From assembly GCA_036874045.1 (NCBI GenBank), contig JAZBRI010000010.1:3430001-3494000 (forward strand): a stretch of DNA of 64,000 nt, read 5' to 3'. Source of the DNA: Cymodocea nodosa. Its lineage: Eukaryota > Streptophyta > Magnoliopsida > Alismatales > Cymodoceaceae. Both the position numbers and the translations under genes were made by a program. A model generated the notes under the pieces. The model was not told the origin of the DNA. It made no database searches and was given only the letters and a program-made list of their open reading frames with translations. This document shows, in pieces, positions 55,887-64,000 of the stretch. Position 1 is the stretch's first letter; every line of letters starts with the position of its first letter.

Positions 55887-56549
55887 CAATATCATCGTGC
55901 ACTCCAACTTTCTAAGATTAATTAGTGGTTTCCACGACATATAATTTGAATTATTCCAATGTTTCAAATTAATTCTAGCATAAACAAGCATCAGCAAGTT
56001 ATGGCTTCTCCCTATCCATGTGTTTATGGACATCCATCATCGTTAGTTTTGTTTATGGCCAAGCATTATTCGGTATATACCAATAACATATAGCTTAATC
56101 TATACACAAGCATCACGTATAAAAAAATTAAAATTGAAGTTCTAAATGATTGATTTTCACTACAAATGTATCTTAACTTTTTTTTACTTTATTTCCCCTC
56201 TTATAGCATTGTTTTGGTAAATATGACAATGAAACCTATTTGAACTGTAATTTACTTTATATGTATTCGTTGTCTAATAACAATTCTAACGAAGAAAAAA
56301 ATTACTTTAGGTTATCAAAGTTTTAAAAGAATGTGAAAAAAAGAGAGCTTGGACAACAAATATTCTCTTATATTGAATGCATTCATTTTATTCTTCTCAA
56401 TAAATATTTTTTTATATTTTCACCGTGTTTTATGTACTTATTTATTTATTTGTTTTCAAACATTGAAGATGCGACAATCTACTTATTTTGATTTTTTTGT
56501 TCTTTGCTTAATTAAATTATTCTAGTTTTTTGTAGAGAAGATTGGTTTA
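55887..56549. other. promoter flank and AT-rich intergenic DNA
   Basis: No gene recognised. The first few hundred bp are presumably the promoter of the glycine-rich protein gene. Confidence 0.5.
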
Positions 56550-57719
56550 CAATTTTGTCTTCAACCATCTTCCTTTTATGAAATTTCTTTAGGTCTTACT
56601 CGAAATGGGTTGGATCTTTATTTCAATTACAAGCCAATTTTTGAGGTTTATTTGTGTGAATTGCAAGATCTTTGCGGAAATCTTTGGCCTAGCATGATTG
56701 ATCATTGAAAATTGAACTAGGGCATCAAAGGAATGTTTGTAGGAAAACACGAAAGTAAATTAATTCTCCCACACCTTTCATGGGATGGGAGCAACCTACT
56801 TTTATACACTTATCTAGATCTAGGTGGATGAAAGATCTAGGATCCGTACAAAGATGTAAAGGAAAACTAAGCACAATATAAAACTTACACTCCCCCTTAA
56901 ACTAGGGCGAAGGGATTTTGTAAACCCAATTTACCCAAAAATTTGGAAAAGATTGGAAAAGAAAGTAGTTTAGTAAAAATATCTATAATTTGATGAATTG
57001 ATCTTATAAACTAAAATTGTATGTCACCCACAAGGTACTTCTCCTAGATGAAGTGGCAATCAAGCTTTATATGCTTGGTGTGCCCATGAAAGATTGAGTT
57101 GCATGCAATGTGCAAAGTAATGGAATTGTCACAGTAAATAGAAGAAGGTGTAAGTTGAGGCACACCAAAACCAATGAATCATGCTTGAAGCTAGGTGACT
57201 TCCCTATAAAAGACAACACCTAGTATTCTACCTCTAGATTGATATAGATATTGTTTTCTACTTCTTGGACTTCTAAGACACCAAAGAGTCTCTAAGGAAG
57301 ATGCAATAACCAAAAACCAAATGTCATGTGAGAGGACATTGTGCCCAATTTGCATCTAAATACACCCTTAAAATAGGAAGGTTCTTGGCACTAACAAAGA
57401 TTCCACATCTTGGTGCTCCTTTCAAATATTTCAAGACATGAATAAGTCATTGTAGATGTAATTGAGAAGGAGACTGCATGAATTGAATTGAGTGAGAAAG
57501 ATCTAGCTTGGTGATTGACAAGTAGATGAGCTTCCCAATCATATGTTGATAAACTATAGGGTCTAGTATTATTGGATTGTTGGAATCAACCTAGAATTTT
57601 TCTACCATCTTCACATTGACTAGACAATAAGCTGACAATCCTATTTTCTGTAAAAGGTCCAATGCATATTTTTCCTGTGACAAGAATATGCTTGAGTTAG
57701 CATGAAAAATCTCAATTTA
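56550..57719 (-). mobile_element. old copia remnant: LTR end, purine tract, RNase H
   Basis: A minus-strand purine tract TTTAAGGGGGAGTG (56890-56903) is preceded (in element order) by decayed RNase H coding. Landmark segments correspond to 'CHSQSFMGTPSI' near 57060-57100 and to the reverse transcriptase end near 57540. The 56600-56885 part behaves like a short LTR relic. Lineage differs from the SIRE-like elements. Heavily decayed, so old. Confidence 0.6.
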
Positions 57720-58960
57720 TGAGGATCATATGGACTTACCAAAGAAGGGTAAATGGTGAGTCTATTGGGTTATTTTAATTTTTGTTGTAAAAATGTTATC
57801 TTGCAAGAATGTGGAGAAAAGATATTTTGCAAAAGACAAGAAATAAAGCATGCATGAAGATCACACAATAATTTTTAGGTGATTCACTAACTTGACTACT
57901 CCACCCTCAAAGATGCACCTTGGGCTTCACTATTATGGAGAACTTACAAACACTTGCTTTTGTATCGAAGCAAGGAACTAATGAAACTCGAACTTTCAAG
58001 TCATAGCTTTAAACCAACAAGACATGAGGTCAAAACTCTTAACCCACAAATCTTGAGTTTTGACTCACTAAGTGCTTTTTAGGCTAAGCACAAACCTGAA
58101 TTTTGTTGCTTTTATAAGTTGAGCAGTAACCTTTATAAGTGTTATTTTTTCTAAGCTTAATAACAACCCTTACAAATGTTGTTTTTTAAGTTCAACAACA
58201 ACCTTGCACAAAACACCAACTTTGTGCACTCAAGACCTTAATCTTGAGTAAGTAAAGTCTTACACTTTACTCTCTTTACTAAGGCTCTAACCTTGTGAAG
58301 GTATATTCACAATACCCATGTGAGCTAGGGTTGTTGAAAGTTATAAATAAATTTTTAGCACAATAGTATGAAACTCAAAATGATTAAAATGTTATAGAAA
58401 CTCCTTGTAAAGAATGATGAATGTCAAAAGTTTCAAGAAGAATTCAGATGAATCTACTTGTGAAAAGTCTTTGAAAATGTTGTAGATCAGCTCTCTCAAT
58501 CTTCAATAATATGCTTCAGTAACCTTGAGAGATTGATTCATCAAAATGATAGAGAAAAAAAAAACTATTTCTTCTATCTCTGTTTATCCTTTTTATAATT
58601 ATTTTTCAATCATCCTCTATTCGATAATTTCCTTTATATTTATTATATTCCATGTATAGATTGTGTAGTAGTTAAGTTTTCAAACATAGAGCAATAATTA
58701 CCAAACATAGGTGGTAATGTTCTAAATCAGACCTACAATACAATATGTCTTTCCAAAACACTAATATATCATATATTAATTTGTCAATTAAGTAGGCATT
58801 ACCAAATTTAGATTATTGGAGGTATTCAAAAGAACTCTCGGTGGGTTTCAAAGAAAAATGAAACCTTTTGAAAACCACTTAAGTCATGTCTTAAATGTGT
58901 GACATGTGTCCTTCTATAGATAAAGTGATAGACGAATAATTTAAGCTTTTTAGTGAAACA
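57720..58960 (-). mobile_element. relic copia LTR, same family as 20462-21825
   Basis: Left edge TGAGGATCATATGGACTTACC corresponds to the 20462 LTR edge. The GGGTAAATGGTGAG, TTTTTAGGTGATTCAC and CTTGGGCTTCACTA segments follow in order. More diverged than 20462 and similar in decay to 3578-4480. Confidence 0.6.
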
Positions 58961-59039
58961 TACCGATAATAAAACATGAAACCCACCAATTTAGTGATAG
59001 TATTTTGGTGATGCTTTTATTTACTTAAATATATGTATA

Positions 59040-60155
59040 TCTAATAATTCTTTAATTAAGCAAGTAATTTTCACGAATAAGATTTAAGTTTAATAAATCT
59101 ATTCATTTTAATTAACTACAAGTGTACAATGTCTATTGCATAAGTATGCAAGTACAGGTTGATCTCACAGGGAATGAATAAAAATTTCAAACTATTTAAA
59201 TTTTTATACCTAAAGGTTTTTATGTTCTAGATTACTCACTCCATTGAATTACTGCTAACTCAACAGACTTATTTTGTTGAGTTATAGTTATTTCAATGGA
59301 CTATCCTCGTAGAGTTAAGTTTAACTTCATGAATCTCGTTAGTAACTTTAAATTAAAATTGCTATTCACAGAGGAATACGACCATCCATTGGGCGATTCT
59401 ACAAAATGTAAACAATATTGATTAAGCTTCTAATGCTAGTTTATATTATAATTATCATTGTTCCACACTAACATTCAAATATTTCAAATAGTAAATATAT
59501 CAATCAGGATTTTAGATTTGAATACGAATTGGTTTCAATAATTAGTAATATGATTTCCTATTTTCTAGAATGAAATAAACATAAAACATTCAATAATACT
59601 AACATTAATGATAATAACAATAATACAAAACAAACAATATAACATAGATTTGATAAACATAAAAATAGATAATGAGTTTTTGTTTTCTATTCCTGAAGAT
59701 GAAAGGTGAAAGGTAAAATTTTCTATCAACAGTAAGAAACTCCTATCACTACATGCGATGCAGTTAAACCATTGAAAACTTAATCACTTACTGTCACACA
59801 CTCCTCTCTCTAAAGAATCATGAACTAAGACTTTTGTAAGTTGATTTCTTCTTCAGTATAGTAGCATCAACCTAAAACCAAGGCTAGAAACTTTATTGTC
59901 TCTTAAGAGACGATTCGATGCTTGGTGAAAATGTCCTTCCTTCTTGTGACGTGATCACTCCTCACAGTAATTGTCAATTATCATGTTTGGCTAGGAATCA
60001 ACCCGACATTTGGAAAATAACCTCACAAACCTTTGATGGTGGTGATTGGTGGTGGTGGTGGTGGACCTTCAAGGAACATCCGACGTTTGCTGTAGTTAGT
60101 GTGGTTCTCCACACACTCTCTTTGTTCTTTTCTCTTTTCCTTTTATATTTCTGAA
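59040..60155 (-). mobile_element. Athila-type LTR, minus strand, truncated in the promoter
   Basis: The reverse complement of the R/U5 part of the LTR, from near the 3' end (59040) to the ATATAAAAGGAAAAG promoter box (60135-60150). There it is joined to another LTR piece. U3 is missing. Confidence 0.78.
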
Positions 60156-60276
60156 CAAATTGTATTGATTTTTCTACCTTCTGACTTTTTACTGAACTAT
60201 TATATTTGAGAAATACAATTTGTTTCCTCACATTGATTTTTGCATTATCAAAATCTAGAGGTCCTTTCAAGGCAAT
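60156..60276 (-). mobile_element. end piece of a second-copia-type LTR
   Basis: The last 100 bp (CCTCACATTGATTTTTGCA, then TTATCAAAATCTAGAGGTCC) match 21780-21825. It ends CTTTCA, the LTR edge, and abuts copia pol of the opposite strand. Confidence 0.75.
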
Positions 60277-60987
60277 CCTAATCAAGGAGTTAGGACTAGG
60301 TTATCAGTAGTCAACATTTGTGATGCTTATTCATTTGTTTCCTTACTAGAACCTAAGAAAATTGAAGATGCCTTAGAAGATGAATTTTGGTATTTAGCTA
60401 TGTAAGATGAGCTAAATCAATTTATAAGAAATAAGGTATGGGATCTAGTTCCATGACCTAAAAATTAGTCTGTAATAGGAACAACGTGGGTATTTAGAAA
60501 CAAAGTAGATCAGGATAGACATATAGCTAGGTTAGTTGCTCAAGGTTACAAGCAAAAGGAAGGAATTGACTATGATGAAACATTTACTCCTGTTGCTAGA
60601 CTAGAATCAATATGAATTTTGTTAGCATATGCTTGTTATATGGATTTCAAATTATATCAAATGGATGTTAAGACTACTTTTTTAAATGGATATATAAAAG
60701 AAGTTTATGTAAAACAACCTCTAGGTTTTGAGGATTCAAAACATCCCGAGTATGTTTACAAACTTAAAAAGGTACTATATGGCCTGAAACAAGCCCCTAG
60801 GTCTTGGTATGAGAGATTATTTAAATTTCTTATGATAAAAGGGTATTCTATGGGAAAGGCAGATCACACTCTTTTTATCAAGAAGGTTGAAAAAGATATA
60901 TTAGAAGTTCAAATCTATGTAGATGACATTATATTTGGAGCAACAAATGATATATTAGTTGAGTTTTTTTTGAAAGACATGACTAAT
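60277..60987 (+). pseudogene. relic copia reverse transcriptase, plus strand
   Basis: Carries '[10 protein letters not shown]', '[17 protein letters not shown]' and 'PVARLE', then in the open stretch 60619-60999 '[17 protein letters not shown]', '[11 protein letters not shown]' and the catalytic 'YVDD'. It is close to the SIRE-type reverse transcriptase at 12564-13013. Cut at 60987 by an Athila-type LTR. Broken a few times. Confidence 0.88.
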
Positions 60988-63149
60988 TGTTTAGAATGAA
61001 AAAGTGCATATTATTAACGGTTAAATGATGGTTAATTGCATAATATTTAGCTTATCATATGAGAATTAAGCCATTATATCATAATTGCATTGCTATATGC
61101 TTTAATTAAAGAATCTGCTTAATTTCTTTGAATTAATGTTAATTTAGTATATTTCTGAACTATCGGTAAGTTGCAGGTTGTGAAATCCTTAAGTATCTGA
61201 AATTTCTGATATTTCGGATAGTTATGTTTAACATACCGAACATGATTCGGATAGTTATGTTTAACATACCGAACATGTACCAGATAGTTATGTTTAACAT
61301 ATCGAACAGTTATGTTTTAAAAGAATATTTTATTATTTCCTGAAGTACACGTGTCGAAACCATAATGCATGACTTAAGTGAACTTTCAGTGAGTTATCTA
61401 TAATTATCTGAAATTGCAACTGAACATCGAAAAGTTATATGTGTAACTCTCCGAAATCTCCTTTTGTTTATAAAATAGTTGTGGACACGTGTCATGTTCT
61501 GGGAAAGTGACTTAAGTGGATTTTCGGTGAGTTATCTGTAACTATCCGAAATGCATCTGAGCATCGGATAATTAAACCTGTAACTCTCCGAAATGTTTCT
61601 TTTATTATTAAACTGCTGATAACACGTGTCGAGATCTGGTAGATTTACTTAAGTTATATATCGGTGAGTTATCTATAACTATTCGAAATGCATTTGGGCA
61701 TCGGATAGTTAAGTTTGTAAGTATCTAAAATGCACCTGAGCATCGGAGAGTTAAATTTATGCACATGCTTTATAGTTAAATCAACGAGGTAAGTCCGTTG
61801 AGTTATCTGTAACTCCACGGACTATTTATTTTATAATATGCCACTATAGCGATTGTAGAAATAGGACAATTGGAAGGAAGAAAACCACGATTGCACGTAT
61901 CGCGCAAGGAGAAGAAATCATCGTCGTTGATATGAATGAAGGAAATCCAACTGACCATTCAAGCAGAAGCAGTTACCATTGAAGAAATATAAAAGAAAAG
62001 AAGAAAAAGAAGTAAATGGTGTGTGATCGATGGGTGTGGCCAGTGTGTGTAGAGGAGGATCAACGTCGGCAATTCTCTGAAGTACCACACCAACCATCAT
62101 CACCACCACCATAATCACCAACCATCGGAGGTCTGTGAAGATACTTTTTTGATGTCAGGTCAATTCCGAGCCCAACATAGTGCTTGACAACCACTGTGAG
62201 GAGTGATCACGTCGCAAGAAGGGAAGCCATTTTCACCAAGCGCCGACTCATATCTCAAGAGATCGTAAAGCTTCTAGCTTGGCTTCGGGTTGATGCCTGT
62301 ATGCTGAAGAGGAGATCATCTTGCAATTCTAGACTCATGATTCTATAGGGAGAGGAAACAAAATTGTAAGTGGTTTAATATTCAATGATGTAATCGGGTC
62401 GCATGTAGTGACGAAAGTATTTACTATCGATTGAGATTATTTTACATTTCACCTTTCACCCATTTCCATGTTCATATTAAAACAAAAATACCAAAAACAA
62501 CTTATCTGTGTTTGTATTTTGTATTTGAGTGTTGTACTGTTTGTGTTGTATCGTGATTAATGTTATCTTTGTTAGTGTGGTGATTGTTTTATGTTTGTTT
62601 TAGTTTTACAGTTTACTTAAATTGGTTCGTTCAAAAGCCTAAAAGATTTTAATGGATACTGTTTGAATTATCTGAATGTTAGTATTGCTTAATGATAAAT
62701 ACAGTGTTTACTAACATTAAAGAGCTTAATTGATGTTATTTACAATCTATGGAACCACCCAATGGTTGGCCGAATTCCTCTGTAAATAGCAATATTAAAT
62801 AGGAAATGTAGGCTCGTGGAGTTAACTTAAGTCCACAAGGTTAGTTCGTTGAGTTAGCCATAACTCAACGAACTTTGTTCGTTGAGTTAACTGTAATTCA
62901 ACGGAGAGCTTATTGAATATATAAATTTGATTGTTAAAAATGGAACAGTTCTCAATTCTTAAGCAATTCCCTGTGGGATCGACTTGTACTTGCACACTAA
63001 TACAATATACACTATGCACTTGCAGTTAAAATACAAATTTGAATTAATATCTAATTTGTGTGAAAGGTTGTTTGTTTACTTCTAAAAAAAGAATATGCAT
63101 AAAGATAAATTAACTAAGTAAAATAGAAGTTAGAAAATCATAGTTTTTC
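60988..63149 (+). mobile_element. Athila-type LTR, 5' LTR of an element running off the window
   Basis: Starts TGTTTAGAATG and is about 2.16 kb. It belongs to the U3 subtype rich in TCGGATAGTTA hairpins (61190-61760), like 47145. A CGTTGAGTTA hairpin is at 62861-62889, and ATATAAAAGAAAAG is near 61988. It ends next to a triplicated primer-site-like repeat and gag. Confidence 0.88.
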
Positions 63150-63240
63150 TGGTGCGTTGTTGGAGATCCAAACTAGTTTTCTGGTGTCGTGCTAGGTAAT
63201 CGAATAAGTTTTATGGTGCCATTGTTGGGGAATTAATATA
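63143..63240 (+). repeat. three tandem primer-site-like repeats, 32-bp period
   Basis: TGGTGCGTTGTTGGAGA (63150), TGGTGTCGTGCTAGG (63182) and TGGTGCCATTGTTGGGGAA (63214) are spaced exactly 32 bp. Each is preceded by AGTTTT and T/A. The third best fits the tRNA-Asp site of Athila elements (TGGCGCCGTTGCCGGGGA). Confidence 0.85.
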
Positions 63241-63307
63241 AGCAACTGTTAGAGCTATTTTGTTTTAATAGTTAGAGTGTTGTGTGTTTTCTTCTGTAAT
63301 TGAGAAT

Positions 63308-64000
63308 ATGGCATATGCTTATGCTCAAAGATTTCTGAAACCTGTAGTTAGCATATGTGAATTCTGCAATTCTGAAGGTCACGACATTTCTGATTGTTTG
63401 AAACTAAGACGTTTGCAGATGGCTAGATCCCATGAACAACAAATGAATTATCCTCAATATAATAGAGCCGAGTATGAGAATCCTATAGTTTACCCAACTG
63501 ATGGTCAATATAGAATGTGTAATATGTTGAGAGACAGAAGTTTAGGATAGGTAAGATAGACTAGAGCGTAGTATAGAGCAAAACCTAGACAAACTAGAAT
63601 ACTTTATGTATCAGCAACAAGAAGTCAATCAATTAAACTATAAGGAAGCATATTTAGAACCTAAAATGGATATAATTTACGAAACTGAAAAAACCATAAT
63701 GAAAATTGTTCAAAAATTGAATGCAATGAGATTAGATGATCTAGAAAGAAAATTAAAAGCATTGGATGAATATACAATGAAAATACAAGTTATGCAATAG
63801 GACAATGAAAATTATAATGTTATAGATCTGCATAATTTGTAAAATATACAGCAAACAGAAAATATTAATGCAAGAGAATTTAAAGAATGCACTTTAAAAC
63901 TAAAAACAATTGAATGTCATAATTACGAAAATGATATACAAAAACATAATGAGAGTAAAGAAAATCTGGAAGATGTTTGTGTAACATTAAGATCTGGAAC
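63308..64000 (+). pseudogene. Athila-like gag-type leader ORF with zinc knuckle, runs off the window
   Basis: The ATG at 63308 starts 'MAYAYAQRFLKP', followed by a zinc knuckle CEFCNSEGHDISDC (CX2CX4HX4C, residues about 19-32). A charged region with 'LDDLERKLKALDEY' follows near 63735-63775. The same ORF type is at 19005-19480 and, inverted, at 50392-51010. It lacks the capsid-like gag domain found at 36968. It has a few breaks and continues past 64000. Confidence 0.75.

Noticed and set aside
1-64000. tRNA, rRNA and other structural RNA genes
   Set aside because: No sequence with a tRNA B-box plus cloverleaf spacing, and no rRNA segment, was seen by eye. A covariance-model scan was not possible.

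Overview
This is a stretch of plant nuclear DNA, about two-thirds A+T, made mostly of nested LTR retrotransposons. It points to a flowering plant for three reasons. The Ty1/copia elements have the SIRE/Maximus layout (pol followed by an extra ORF region). The Ty3/gypsy elements have the Athila layout (about 2-kb LTRs, a tRNA-Asp-type primer site and a long 3' non-coding part). The only apparently intact host gene encodes a secreted glycine-rich protein. I cannot name the species. No tRNA, rRNA or CRISPR was found.

Layout. 1-5645: host flank with a decayed glycine-rich protein gene (about 1371-1900), an LTR relic (3578-4480) and a degenerate tandem array of about 158 bp period (4545-5335). 5646-33480: a nest. 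An Athila-like element (5646-5798, 18895-20461, perhaps 29406-30105 and the LTR at 30478-33480) was entered by a 13.1-kb SIRE-like copia element (5799-18889, minus, target duplication TCATT) and by a second copia element (20462-26881, minus). The second copia was then cut by Athila-type LTRs, one of them a solo LTR with a perfect 5-bp duplication. 33593-49310: two Athila-like bodies carrying an accessory ORF of the putative plant transposon protein type, a gag region, an F-box-like ORF, a long conserved non-coding block, a polypurine tract and LTRs. 49336-52645: inverted LTR and gag pieces. 52646-55300: very AT-rich DNA with a perfect 17-bp hairpin. 55382-55795: the glycine-rich protein gene. 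56550-60987: older copia and LTR debris. 60988-64000: the 5' end of another Athila-like element that runs off the window.

Main result. The copia and gypsy elements share parts they should not share by descent: several hundred bp of LTR U3, a roughly 1.1-kb non-coding block, and an accessory ORF. Running through LTRs, internal promoters and a predicted intron are two families of short hairpin repeats, TAACTCAACG-(9 nt)-CGTTGAGTTA and TAACTATCCGA-(14 nt)-TCGGATAGTTA. This suggests a local pool of retroelements that swap regulatory and accessory modules across superfamilies. The F-box-like ORF is present in two element copies.

All retroelements are treated as fossils. Every coding part seen is interrupted, so none looks autonomous. 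Boundaries were read by eye from repeated sequence; percentages and ages are rough.
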